Source of the DNA: VRUE01 sp963788975
Lineage (GTDB): Bacteria > Actinomycetota > Thermoleophilia > Solirubrobacterales > 70-9
Length of the DNA: 64,000 bases
Reading direction: 5' to 3'
NCBI GenBank assembly: GCA_963788975.1
Contig: CAWBIJ010000004.1
Coordinates: 310,001-374,000 of the forward strand
A model generated the notes under the pieces. That model was not told the origin of the DNA. It was given only the letters and a program-made list of their open reading frames with translations, and ran no database searches. The position numbers were made by a program, and so were the translations under genes. Below are positions 53,355 through 61,804 of this stretch, piece after piece (the stretch's first letter is position 1; every line of letters begins with the position of its first letter).

Positions 53355-54487
53355 GCAAGGCGAAGCGTAGTCCGGCCCTGCAAGGGATCGAAGTCCGAAC
53401 GGACGCGAAAGGTCGGAAGCGGTACAGAGGCACCGCCCACGACAAGTCGGTCGGCAAATACATCCGGGGGCCGTGGAGCGAGTCGCTGGCCGAGGCACGC
53501 TCTTGGCGCGTAGACGCCCTAGCGCGACTACAGGCGGGCACCCTTTCAGCCGCTGCCGGGCCGACCGTCGCGGAGGCGACGGATGAATTCATCGCCGACA
53601 TGAGATCGGACACGTTCCGTCAAAGAGGCGGACACTCCTACAAGCCGAGCACGATCCAGGGATACGAGCGCGATCTAGTCAAGTACGTGGTGCCAGAGCT
53701 GGGATCGAAGCGGATCAGCCGTCTACAGCGCCCCGAACTTCAACGCTGGGTCGACGGGCTGACGACGCCCGAGAGATCGCCGTCCACGATCAGAAACATC
53801 GTCGCGGCGCTGGGCGCATTGATTGGCTTCGCCGAACTGCGCGGATGGGTCCACGTGAATCCGTGCAACGGCCTTCGGTTGCCAACCGGCCAGAAGGCAC
53901 GCGACCGGATCGCCTCCCCCACCGAAGCTGCACAACTGATCGAGGCGATGCGGCCGAAGGACCGCGCCACGCTCGGGCTCGCTGTCTACGCCGGTCTTCG
54001 ACTCGGCGAGCTGCTGGCGCTCGATGTCGCCGCTGTCGATCTCGATGGCGGTTGGATTCACGTCCACCGCAGCTGGGACAGAGGAACCAAGCAGTTCATC
54101 GCCACGAAGTCCCGCAAGCCTCGAAGCGTGCCGATCATCGACAAGCTCGCCGCGCTCTTGACCGACCATTTCGTCCTGCTCGACCACCCAAGCGATGGGC
54201 TGCTCTTCCCGAGCGTCAACAATCCCGAGTGGCCGACCGATGCCGGAATCCTGCGTCGCCGCACCCACGCTCGCTGGAAAAAAGCGGGCCTCAAGCCGCT
54301 CGGCTTCCATGAGGGTCGCCATACCTACGCCAGCATCGGCATTGCCGCCGGGCTGAACTCCAAGACCCTGAGCACATACCTCGGTCACGCGACGATCACG
54401 ATCACCCTCGACCGATATGGGCACCTGATGCCGGGCAGCGAGGTTGAAGCGCGAGCGATGCTGGACGCCTATTTGGACAGCCCTTAG
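53351..54487 (+). CDS. int: Tyrosine recombinase integrase
   Basis: 378 residues. The N-terminal core-binding domain (about 70-175) is followed by the catalytic domain with R in AGLRLGELLALD, K in ATKSRKPRSVPI, HxxR in GFHEGRHTYAS, H in YLGHATITITLDRY and the nucleophile tyrosine in DRYGHLMPG. It lies 1.2 kb from attR and is translationally coupled to the excisionase. It is expected to integrate the island into the 3' end of the DUF59 gene. Confidence 0.95.
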   Translation: MSKAKRSPALQGIEVRTDAKGRKRYRGTAHDKSVGKYIRGPWSESLAEARSWRVDALARLQAGTLSAAAGPTVAEATDEFIADMRSDTFRQRGGHSYKPSTIQGYERDLVKYVVPELGSKRISRLQRPELQRWVDGLTTPERSPSTIRNIVAALGALIGFAELRGWVHVNPCNGLRLPTGQKARDRIASPTEAAQLIEAMRPKDRATLGLAVYAGLRLGELLALDVAAVDLDGGWIHVHRSWDRGTKQFIATKSRKPRSVPIIDKLAALLTDHFVLLDHPSDGLLFPSVNNPEWPTDAGILRRRTHARWKKAGLKPLGFHEGRHTYASIGIAAGLNSKTLSTYLGHATITITLDRYGHLMPGSEVEARAMLDAYLDSP

Positions 54488-54534
54488 CTAATAGGCTCAA
54501 CCGGCACATGGCCGCCCAAGAAAGGAGAACCATC

Positions 54535-54744
54535 ATGCCAACGCAGATCAAGTTCGTCGGCGCAGACGACAACTACGTAAGAGCGCATGAGGATGTAGAC
54601 GAGGTGTTGGCCCGGTGGAATCAAGCCGGGGATGAGCCGTTTGAGGTTGTCACGGGCAAGGATCGCCGCACGTTCGTTAATCCCACGCAAATTGCGTGCA
54701 TCCGCGACTCACAGAAGAGGTCAGGCAGCGCCTCATTTTCCTAG
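54535..54744 (+). CDS. Small hypothetical protein next to the integrase
   Basis: 69 residues from ATG 54535 with ribosome site AAAGGAGA. MPTQIKFVGADDNYVRAHEDVDEVLARWNQAGDEPFEVVTGKDRRTFVNPTQIACIRDSQ resembles the small beta proteins with a terminal VNPxxIxxI that occur widely in actinobacteria. No function known. Confidence 0.65.
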   Translation: MPTQIKFVGADDNYVRAHEDVDEVLARWNQAGDEPFEVVTGKDRRTFVNPTQIACIRDSQKRSGSASFS

Positions 54745-54795
54745 AGGGACAGCTAGCTCCAACGAGCCATCTGCTCGGCTTGACACCTTTGCGTC

Positions 54796-55536
54796 GTGTT
54801 TTCGGCGCTCCCCCAACCACTCGAAGTCGAACAGGTCGGCGGGGATTTCTTTTCCAGCCCTGCACTGATCGCTGCCGCAGCTGTTTTCGCCGCAACCCTC
54901 GCCGCGTGGGTTTCCCGCCAGAACCATCGCAAGCAGCTGGAGCAAGACCGCGAACTACGCGACCTCGATCACGCCCGCGCAAGCGTCAGCTCTGCCGTCG
55001 AGACGGTCGCCGAAGCTATGCATGCAGTGACCACCATGGTGGTCAAGGCGTGGGCGGCCAGTGAAGCCCGAGAGAAAGCTGAATCCGTAGAAGCTGAGAC
55101 CGAGGCAGCCCTACCGACTTTCTGGCGGGACGGCGAGGGCGAACTTCATGACTCTAGGACGAAGAACGAATTGGAGGACATGCCCCTGCCTCAAATCAAA
55201 GCCGAGAACAATGCGCTTGAAGCCGAAGTAGACGCAATCAAGGATGAAAACGAGGCGGTCAACGAAGCCCGCAACGCAGGGCGGGAAGCCGCTCCGATAT
55301 TGACCCATCTTCTCGCTGATGGCTTTCGGCTGCGGATCACCATCGGCACGACCTCAGCAATCGTGCCGCAACACATGGCACTCTGCGAAGCCATCAACGA
55401 CTGGAGAGATTCAGTAGCCCCTAATGAGCAGGGTAAATATCATCTGACCGGAGACCCGGACGACGGCGCTGCACAGGTCCGTGAGGTGCTTGATGGCTTT
55501 GTCGAAGCGTGCCAACGCTGGTCAGCAGAACATTGA
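54796..55536 (+). CDS. Membrane-anchored coiled-coil protein (island cargo)
   Basis: 246 residues, GTG start. One N-terminal membrane segment (PALIAAAAVFAATLAAWVS), then long helices with heptads (QNHRKQLEQDRELRDLDHARASVSSAVETV and IKAENNALEAEVDAIKDENEAVNEARNAG). No family recognised. It is the last gene before attR. Might be a structural or defence-type cargo protein; unsupported beyond topology. Confidence 0.55.
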   Translation: MFSALPQPLEVEQVGGDFFSSPALIAAAAVFAATLAAWVSRQNHRKQLEQDRELRDLDHARASVSSAVETVAEAMHAVTTMVVKAWAASEAREKAESVEAETEAALPTFWRDGEGELHDSRTKNELEDMPLPQIKAENNALEAEVDAIKDENEAVNEARNAGREAAPILTHLLADGFRLRITIGTTSAIVPQHMALCEAINDWRDSVAPNEQGKYHLTGDPDDGAAQVREVLDGFVEACQRWSAEH

Positions 55537-55574
55537 GCACCCAACTGATTGATCTTTAAAGATCATGAGCATCC

Positions 55575-55606
55575 ATGGGGATGCCCGTGGGGATGGGATG
55601 GGGATG
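55575..55606 (+). repeat. G-rich direct repeats near attR (possible arm sites)
   Basis: Contains GTGGGGATGG (55587-55596) and ATGGGGATG (55575-55583 and 55598-55606), matching the cluster at 36242-36270 in the same orientation and at nearly the same distance from the att core. Confidence 0.45.
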
Positions 55607-55648
55607 AATTAGGCCCCCTATGACCCTCTATGACCCCGCAATCCCTGC

Positions 55649-55689
55649 CTAGAAGCCGAGGGCGAACTTGGCGTCCTCGGACATCATCT
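55649..55689 (-). repeat. attR: integration site in the DUF59 gene 3' end
   Basis: The 3' end of the intact gene. 28 bases (55662-55689) are identical to 36165-36192. It differs from attL at synonymous third positions (GCC CTC against GCG CTG for Ala-Leu), so the element restores the same protein end. Confidence 0.85.
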
Positions 55690-55966
55690 CCGGGGACCAG
55701 GGTGGGTCGAAGATCATCTTCGGGTGGACGGCGGAGACTCCGGGGAGATCGCCGACGAACTCCTTCATCTGCTCGGAGACCTGGGGGCCGATCGGGCAGG
55801 CGGGCGTGGTCAGGGTGAAGGTGACGTAGACGTCCTCTTTCTCGATCTCGACGTCGTAGACCAGCCCCAGCGAGACGAAGTCGAGCCCGAGCTCGGGGTC
55901 GATCACCTCCTCGAGCGCCTCCATCACGTCGTCCTCGGTCAGCACCGCAGTCTCGTTCTCGGACAT
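55649..55966 (-). CDS. MIP18/DUF59 metal-sulfur cluster assembly protein
   Basis: 105 residues from ATG 55966. The family core is ALEEVIDPELGLDFVSLGLVYDVEIEKEDVYVTFTLTTPACPIGPQVSEQM, with the reactive cysteine in TPACPIG. Related to SufT/PaaD, helping Fe-S loading of client proteins. Its last 12 codons are the attachment site of the 19.5-kb element; the protein end is kept intact. Confidence 0.9.
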   Translation of the reverse strand: MSENETAVLTEDDVMEALEEVIDPELGLDFVSLGLVYDVEIEKEDVYVTFTLTTPACPIGPQVSEQMKEFVGDLPGVSAVHPKMIFDPPWSPEMMSEDAKFALGF

Positions 55967-55986
55967 GGGCCAATGGTAGCCGGGCG

Positions 55987-56535
55987 CTACAACGCGCCCG
56001 GTCTCAGTGGCTCGGCGGGCGGATCTTGGCCGTCCGCAGCCAGGTCCAGTTGCCACCAGCGGACGTCGCGCCAGGCGCCCTCCTTCCAGCCGATGCCGCG
56101 GTAAGTACCGACGGGGGCGAACCCGAGTCGCTCGTGCAGGGCCACGCTTGCCTCGTTCGGCAGGGTGATGCCGGCGCAGGCCACACGAAACCCCTGGTGC
56201 CGGAGTCGCTCGAACAGGCCTTCGTAGAGGCTCCTCCCCACGCCTTGCCTCGCCCATCCATCCGCAACGTAGACGGAGACGTCCACCGACCAGCGATAGG
56301 CGGGCCGCTCCCTGTGCCGGCAGGAGTAGGCGTAGCCGATTACTTCGCCACCGCTCTCGGCGACCAGCCAGGGATGGGTCGCCGTTAGCCGCTCGATGCG
56401 CGTGGAAAACTCGTCGGCACTGGGCGCCCTCTCCTCGAACGACGTGGCGCTTGCCTCGACGTGCGGAGCGTAGATCGCCGCGCAGGCGGTGGCGTCTCGC
56501 TCGGGATCGACGTTGCGGATCGCGAAGGGGCTCAT
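55987..56535 (-). CDS. PAT-type GNAT N-acetyltransferase
   Basis: 182 residues. IRNVDPERDATACAAIYAPHVEASATSFEERAPS and the acetyl-CoA loop VYVADGWARQGVGRSLYEGLFERL match the phosphinothricin/methionine sulfone acetyltransferase family. HERLGFAPVGTYRGIGWKEGAWRDVRWWQLDL is the usual family tail. Likely acetylates an amino-acid analogue. It follows DUF59's upstream region with 20 bp between them. Confidence 0.88.
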   Translation of the reverse strand: MSPFAIRNVDPERDATACAAIYAPHVEASATSFEERAPSADEFSTRIERLTATHPWLVAESGGEVIGYAYSCRHRERPAYRWSVDVSVYVADGWARQGVGRSLYEGLFERLRHQGFRVACAGITLPNEASVALHERLGFAPVGTYRGIGWKEGAWRDVRWWQLDLAADGQDPPAEPLRPGAL

Positions 56536-56564
56536 GTCAACCCCACGCTAATAGGCTGCCGGCA

Positions 56565-56960
56565 ATGAGCGCCTCCGACAAAGCGGTGCTGCGGCGGTCG
56601 ATCGGGATCGTCTTCTCCGACGGCGGGCTGCTGGCCCTGAGCGCGGTGCGACCGGCCGGCGCCGGGGGGCACGGCGAGGAGACCGTGGCCGCGGTTCTCT
56701 GCGGGCCCGACGGCGCGCCCGCGGAGGTGTCCGAGGCGCTGCTCTCGACCGAGTACGGGCCCGACGGGGTGCAGCGGCGGGCGACGCTGGAGCTGTGGAC
56801 TGACGATGAGGAGGGGCGGCCGCTACGCGGCGCCGGCACGCTGATCAGCGCCAGCTCGGTGCGACGCGAAGGCCTCGAGGCGGAGATCGCCTTCTTCCGC
56901 TGGTCGGTCGAGGGCCGCGAAGGGCTGGGCCACTACGAGATGGTCTGGGCCGATGCCTGA
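56565..56960 (+). CDS. Hypothetical protein
   Basis: 131 residues from ATG 56565 (upstream frame is antisense to the acetyltransferase). Beta-rich: SIGIVFSDGGLLALSAVRPAGAGGHGEETVAAVLCGPDG...TLELWTDDEEGRPLRGAGTL. No signal peptide and no known family. It overlaps the following HAD gene by 8 bp, so the two are likely translated together. Confidence 0.6.
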   Translation: MSASDKAVLRRSIGIVFSDGGLLALSAVRPAGAGGHGEETVAAVLCGPDGAPAEVSEALLSTEYGPDGVQRRATLELWTDDEEGRPLRGAGTLISASSVRREGLEAEIAFFRWSVEGREGLGHYEMVWADA

Positions 56961-57591
56961 GAAACGGATCGAGGCGATCGTCTCCGACTTTGGCGGCGTG
57001 CTTACGACCCCACTGCTCCAGTCCTTCATGGCCTTCCAGGACCGAACCGGGATCACGACGGAGGTGCTCGGCCAGGGTATGCAGGCCGCCACCGCGGCCA
57101 ACGGCGAGAACCCGCTCTTCCAGATGGAGCGCGGTGAGATCACCGAGGTCGCCTTCCTCCAGACGCTCACCGACCACCTCGAGCCCCTGCTCGGCCACCG
57201 GCCGGAGATGCACCGCTTCAAAGAGATCTACTTCGAGGCCCTCGAACCGAACCCGCAGATGATCGAGCTGATGCGCGAGCTGAAGGCGGAGGGGTATCGG
57301 ATGGCGATGTTGACCAACAACGTGCGCGAGTGGGAGCCGCTCTGGCGCCCGATGCTCCCCGTCGACGAGATCTTCGAAGACGTCGTCGACTCCGGCTTCG
57401 TCGGCTGCCGCAAGCCCGAATCGAAGATCTACGAGCTGACCCTGGAGCGGATCGGCCTGCCCGCCGAGTCGTGCCTCTTCGTCGACGACGTCCTGGTCAA
57501 CTGCGAAGGCGCGCGCAAGGCGGGTCTCAGCGCCGTCCACTTCCAGGACAACGTGCAGGCGATCGCCGAGATCCGCGCCGCCCTCGGCTAG
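56953..57591 (+). CDS. HAD-superfamily hydrolase
   Basis: 212 residues. HAD motifs: I VSDFGGVLTTP, II MLTNN, III KPESKIYELTLER, IV CLFVDDVLVNCEGA. The DFGGVL form and a helical cap at 20-100 match the group often called epoxide-hydrolase N-terminal-like phosphatases. The substrate is unknown. The end overlaps convergent mazF by 4 bp. Confidence 0.88.
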   Translation: MPEKRIEAIVSDFGGVLTTPLLQSFMAFQDRTGITTEVLGQGMQAATAANGENPLFQMERGEITEVAFLQTLTDHLEPLLGHRPEMHRFKEIYFEALEPNPQMIELMRELKAEGYRMAMLTNNVREWEPLWRPMLPVDEIFEDVVDSGFVGCRKPESKIYELTLERIGLPAESCLFVDDVLVNCEGARKAGLSAVHFQDNVQAIAEIRAALG

Positions 57592-57896
57592 CAACCCACC
57601 GCGTCGCGCAGCGTTCGGCAGGCCTGCTCCATGCGCTGATTCGAAAGCGCCGTGATTCGGCGACGGAACGCTGTTCGCGGGACCGTGTGGACGTTGTCGA
57701 AGTTGACCACGCAATCCGTGGGAAGACCATCGTCGACCGCGGTGAGCACCAACTCTGAGACGAGCTCTCGCCTGGTCCGAGTCAGTGCCGCCACCACGAC
57801 TGCCTGAATCCGGTCAGCTACTGGGTCGCGTGTGAGGACCAACACCGGGCGATCCCCGCCCGGTGTTGCGGCGAACCAGACCTCACCCCGCCGCAT
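57588..57896 (-). CDS. mazF: MazF-family endoribonuclease toxin
   Basis: 102 residues from ATG 57896 (MRRGEVWFAATPGGDRPVLVLTRD). The PemK/MazF core VVVAALTRTRRELVSELVL...DCVVNFDNVHTVPRTAFRRRI is clear. Its start overlaps the last 14 bases of the upstream antitoxin gene. Cleaves mRNA at short sites when free of antitoxin. Confidence 0.9.
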   Translation of the reverse strand: MRRGEVWFAATPGGDRPVLVLTRDPVADRIQAVVVAALTRTRRELVSELVLTAVDDGLPTDCVVNFDNVHTVPRTAFRRRITALSNQRMEQACRTLRDAVGC

Positions 57897-58134
57897 CGCC
57901 CCAGTCCGCCCAATCCTCGGCGGGGCCCCAATCGGCGACCTGCGCCAGGGATTGCTCCGCATCGCTCAGCGGCATGCGCTCCCATGTCGCCGCGTCCACC
58001 TCACTGCGAAGACGCACGAGGTGCCGATGAAGGGCGTCACGCAGGAGCTCAGAGCGATCAAGACCCAGAGTCTCCGCCCAGCGCTGAACCTCAGCGGCTT
58101 CTGCCTCGGCGACTCGAAAGCTCAGCATCGTCAT
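57883..58134 (-). CDS. MazE-like ribbon-helix-helix antitoxin
   Basis: 83 residues (ATG 58134 or 58128). The RHH domain LSFRVAEAEAAEVQRWAETLGLDRSELLRDALHRHLVRLRSE is followed by an acidic/tryptophan-rich tail (VADWGPAEDWADWGDAAG) of the kind that blocks MazF. It is upstream of and overlaps mazF. The start codon lies in an operator palindrome. Confidence 0.85.
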   Translation of the reverse strand: MTMLSFRVAEAEAAEVQRWAETLGLDRSELLRDALHRHLVRLRSEVDAATWERMPLSDAEQSLAQVADWGPAEDWADWGDAAG

Positions 58135-58158
58135 ACAAAAAGTATGGCACGTATGACA
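58132..58158 (-). promoter_or_regulatory. mazEF operator/promoter palindrome
   Basis: CATAC-AAAAA-GTATG (58132-58146) overlaps the antitoxin start, with a further GTATGAC at 58151-58157. The -10-like CATACT on the minus strand is only about 6 bases from ATG 58134, so the transcript could be leaderless. Fits autorepression by the antitoxin. Confidence 0.45.
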
Positions 58159-58205
58159 GACGGTTTAAAGGAGAAGCTCTGGGTGCTCGCGACCGCTCGC
58201 TACTA

Positions 58206-58661
58206 CTAGTTGTCCGAGCCGGCGCGGTCCCAGACGTAGAGCTCGACGGCCTCCAGGGCGAGCTCCATCAGGCGGGGCGGGGAGAGCAGGCCTAGGACCA
58301 GCTCAAGCGCGTCCTCCTCGGTGAGGCCGGCGTCGACCGCCTCCTCGCCGCGAAATCCGGCCGCGAGCTTCAGCGCCTCGCGACGCTCCTCGCCGAGCGA
58401 GCCGAAGGCCCCCATCAGGAAGTCCCGGTTGGGAAGCGGGTGGCCGAGCTCCATCGAACCGTGCCAGGCAGCGAGCATCGAGAGGTCGTGCTCGTCGAGC
58501 TCCGAGAGGGCTTTGGCGTAGTGGACCTCGAGCTCGTTGTCCGGGATCTCGTCGACCCAGGCCCGGACCGCCTCGCCGAGCAGCTGGCGGCGCGCCTCGC
58601 GGCCGATCGAGTCCCCGATCGCCCGGATCGCGTCGGCTGGGTCTACGAAGCAGAGGGCCAT
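58206..58661 (-). CDS. Hypothetical acidic protein
   Basis: 151 residues, all-helical and acidic (MALCFVDPADAIRAIGDSIGREARRQLLGEAVRAWVDEIPDNELEVHYAKALSELDEHDLSMLAAWHGSMELGHPLPN). No signal, no membrane segment, no family recognised. Divergent from the addB gene. Confidence 0.6.
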   Translation of the reverse strand: MALCFVDPADAIRAIGDSIGREARRQLLGEAVRAWVDEIPDNELEVHYAKALSELDEHDLSMLAAWHGSMELGHPLPNRDFLMGAFGSLGEERREALKLAAGFRGEEAVDAGLTEEDALELVLGLLSPPRLMELALEAVELYVWDRAGSDN

Positions 58662-58760
58662 TCGCGACTCAATTTAGAGAGGGCGGTAGACGCCAAATCG
58701 CAGGCGTAAAGCCGCAGCTTGCGGGGGAGCGAGCGCCGGGGCCGGACATAAGGTGAAGGA

Positions 58761-61700
58761 GTGCCGTTGAAGCTGATCCACGGACCCCCGAATTCGGGCC
58801 GCGCGGGCCGGATTCGGCGCGCCCTGACGAGCGTCCTCGACCGCGACCCGGTCCTGGTCGTGCCGACCGTGGACGACGTCTACAGCTTCGAGCGGGAGCT
58901 CTGCGCCGGGGGCGCCGTGATCGGCGCCAAGGTGGTGACCTTCGACGGCCTCTTCCAGGCGGTGGCGACGGCCGGTGGCTCTCCCCCCGCCCCGGGCTCA
59001 CCCCAGCCCAGCGCCTGGGTGCGGTGGCCGCGGCGATTGCCGAGCAGCGCCCGGGGCTGCGCCCGCTGCGCGGCTCCGCCGGCCAGCCCGGCTTCCCGGT
59101 CGCGCTCGAGCGGTTGCTCGAGGAGCTCCAGGGAGCGGGCCTCGAGCCCGCCGACGTGGAGGCGGTGGCGGGGACCCTGGAGGGCTCGGCCTACCTCGGC
59201 GACGTATCGGCCCTGTTCGCCGGCTACGCGCTGGTCCGCGACCGGCTCGGCCTCACCGACAGGCACGGCGTCGCGCGCGAGGCGATCGACCTGCTGGGGG
59301 CCGGGGGCGCCGGCTGGTGGCCGCAACCGGTGTTCGTCTACGGCTTCGACGACCTGACCCGCAACCAGCTCGACCTGATCGGCGCGCTCGCTGCGGTCGC
59401 CGAGGTAACCGTTGCCCTCCCCCACGAGGAGGGCAACGCGGCGCTCGAGGACCGGACCGCTCTACTGCTCTCGCACTTCGAGGAGATCGGCGTCGATTCC
59501 GCGGAGAAGCTCGACGCGAACCCAGGCAACACGCCGGACGCACCGCTCCTCTTCCACCTCGAGCGCGGGTTCGGCGCCGCCAAGTCGGGCCGGATGCCCG
59601 CCGACGACAGCGTCGTCCACCTGCGCTCGGCGGGCGAGCGCGGCGAGGCGGAAGCGATTGCCGTCGAGGTCGCACGGCTGCTCGCCGGTGGCGTCGAGCT
59701 AGAGAAGATCGCGATCGTCGTGCGCGACCCAGCTCGGCGGGGCCCGCTGCTGGCGGCGGTGCTCGAGTCCTACGGCATCCCCACCGCGCTCGAGGCGGAG
59801 GTCCCGGCCGCGACGACCTCGGTGGGCGGATCGCTGATCGCCCTGCTGGAGGCGTTGCTGGGAAGCGGCAGGGCCGCGGATCTGCTGCGCTACCTGCGCG
59901 GCCAGCCCGGCGCCCCGCCAGATCGAATCGACTGGTTCGAGCGCCGAGTCCGCCGCAACCGGATCCTTACCGCGACCGCCGCGCTGGACCTCTGGGAGGA
60001 GCGGTTCGGCGAGCTGCCCGCAGACGTCCTAAAGGTGCGGGAGACCGCCGGCCGGCCGGCGGCGCTCGCCGTGACGATCGGCGAGATGGCGGCGACGATG
60101 GGTGTGTGCGCGGACTCGGAGCTCGAGGCGCGAGCGGGAGCGGCGATCTCCACCGCGATGGCCGAGCGGGCGGAGCTCGACGGCCTGGCGCCACGACCCG
60201 ACTCCCTCTCTCAGGCGCTGGCCGGGATCGCCGTGCGGGTCTGGAGCGGCCCGGTCGGCGACCGGGTGAGGATCGCCGACCCCTACAGAGTGCGGGCCGC
60301 GCGCTTCGACAACGTCTTCGTCGCCTCCCTGCAGGAGGGCGAGTTCCCCCGTGGCGGCGCAGCGGGAGCCGACCCGTTCCTCTCCGAAGGCCAGCGTGAG
60401 TCCCTCGGCCTGCCGCCTCGCCACGACACCGAGGCCGAGGAGCGCTACCTGTTCCACGCCTGCCTCGCGCTGCCGCGCAAGCGGCTCTTCCTCTCCTACC
60501 GCGACAGCGACGAGAACGGGGTGGCGGAAGCTCCCTCCCCCTTCCTCGACGACGTCCGCCGCCTGCTCGACCCGCCGCCCGGAGCGGAGGACCCCGACCC
60601 GGTCGAGGCGCGGGTTCGCGGACGCGATCTGGCCCGGGTCGTCCACCGGATCGCCGACGCCCCGTCGGAGACCGAGCTGGCCCGGGCGATCGCTGCTCGC
60701 GGCGCGAGCGCGGACGCCGCCTCCCTGCTCGGGCCGGCGGGCGCCGAGGGCGAGGTCGCCGAGCGGATCGAAGGGCGACTGGCCGCGGCGACCCGCGCCG
60801 AGGCTGCCAGCCGGGCGCCGGGGCCGCTCTCCAACCCGGCGGTGATCGAGGCGCTGGGCGAGGTGCCCGCCTACGGCGGCACCACCCTCGAGGGCTTCGA
60901 CGTCTGCTCCTACCGCTGGTTCGTCTCGCACGAGCTCGCCCCCCAACCGCTCGACCCGACGCCCGACCCGCTCCTCCAGGGCGGCATCGTGCACGCCGTC
61001 CTCTACGCGCTCTACCGGGAGCGGCCGGGCGGCGACCCACTCCCCCGGCCGGGCTCGCTGGACGCCTGGATCGAGCGCGGCCATGAGCTCGTCGCCGAGA
61101 CCGCCGCCGCGCGGGGGATGGGCGAGCACCCAGCCGAGCGGGCGATGCTGCGCCGCATCGAGGGCCTGCTCGCCCGCTTCCTCGCGGAGGAGGCGCAGCG
61201 CGACGCCGCCGGCTTCGAGCCCTGGCTGCTCGAGGCGGGATTCTCCGACGCCGAGGAGACCGAGCGGCCGGCGCTGGCGGTCGACGGGTGGCGCCTCCAC
61301 GGCGCGATCGACCGGGTGGACCGGGCGCCGGACGGTCGCGCCCTGGTCCTCGACTACAAGCTCTCGGGCTCCGTCACCGCGCGCGAAAAGCTCGAGGAGG
61401 AGGCGAAGCTCCAGCTGCAGCTCTACCTGATCGCCGTCGCCGAGCTCTGGGAGGTGGAAGCCGTCGGCGGCCTCTACCACCCGCTGCGCGGGACCTCGAC
61501 GCGGCGGCCGCGGGGCGCCGTGCTCGAGGACGAGGCGGCCGGGCTTGTCGCGTCCTACGGGATCTCCCGCACCGACCTCGTCGACCGCGAGGGATTCGAG
61601 GAGCTGCTCGCCGACGCTCGCCACCGGGCGGGCGAGATCGTCGCGAGGATGCGCGGGGGGCGGATAGACCGCGACCCCGGGCCACGCGCCGGCCTGCGCG

Positions 61701-61804
61701 GCCACGGGATCTGCCCGCGGTTCTGCGATTTCGCGCCGATCTGCCGCCGCGACCGCGCCCCGGTCGAGCCGACCGACGACGAAGAGGAGGAGGAGAACCG
61801 GTGA
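58761..61804 (+). CDS. AddB-like PD-(D/E)XK nuclease subunit (frameshifted as read)
   Basis: GTG start, MPLKLIHGPPNSGRAGRIRRALTSVL, helicase-like N-terminus. A one-base deletion near 58990 changes to LTPAQRLGAVAAAIAEQRPG. The long protein (about 1,014 residues) ends with a RecB-type nuclease: GALVLDYKLSG (D-x-K) and QLQLYLIA. The Fe-S cysteines lie in FDVCSYRWF and the terminal CPRFCDFAPIC, as in AddB. It overlaps the next helicase by 4 bp. Together they process double-strand breaks for RecA. Confidence 0.88.

Larger units (their letters stand above)
36165..55661. mobile_element. 19.5-kb integrative mobilizable element
   Basis: Bounded by the attL/attR repeats made from the DUF59 gene end. 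It carries a tyrosine integrase 1.2 kb from attR, an overlapping excisionase-like gene, a MobF relaxase with a nearby inverted repeat that may be oriT, and G-rich direct repeats about 50 bp inside each att core. No type IV secretion or coupling protein genes are seen, so it is mobilizable rather than self-transmissible. Cargo: exported Rhs/NHL protein with HEAT partner, MscL-like channel, two hypotheticals, regulators, methyltransferase and E1-like enzyme. The A+T content of 36-47 kb is visibly above the backbone. Confidence 0.82.
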
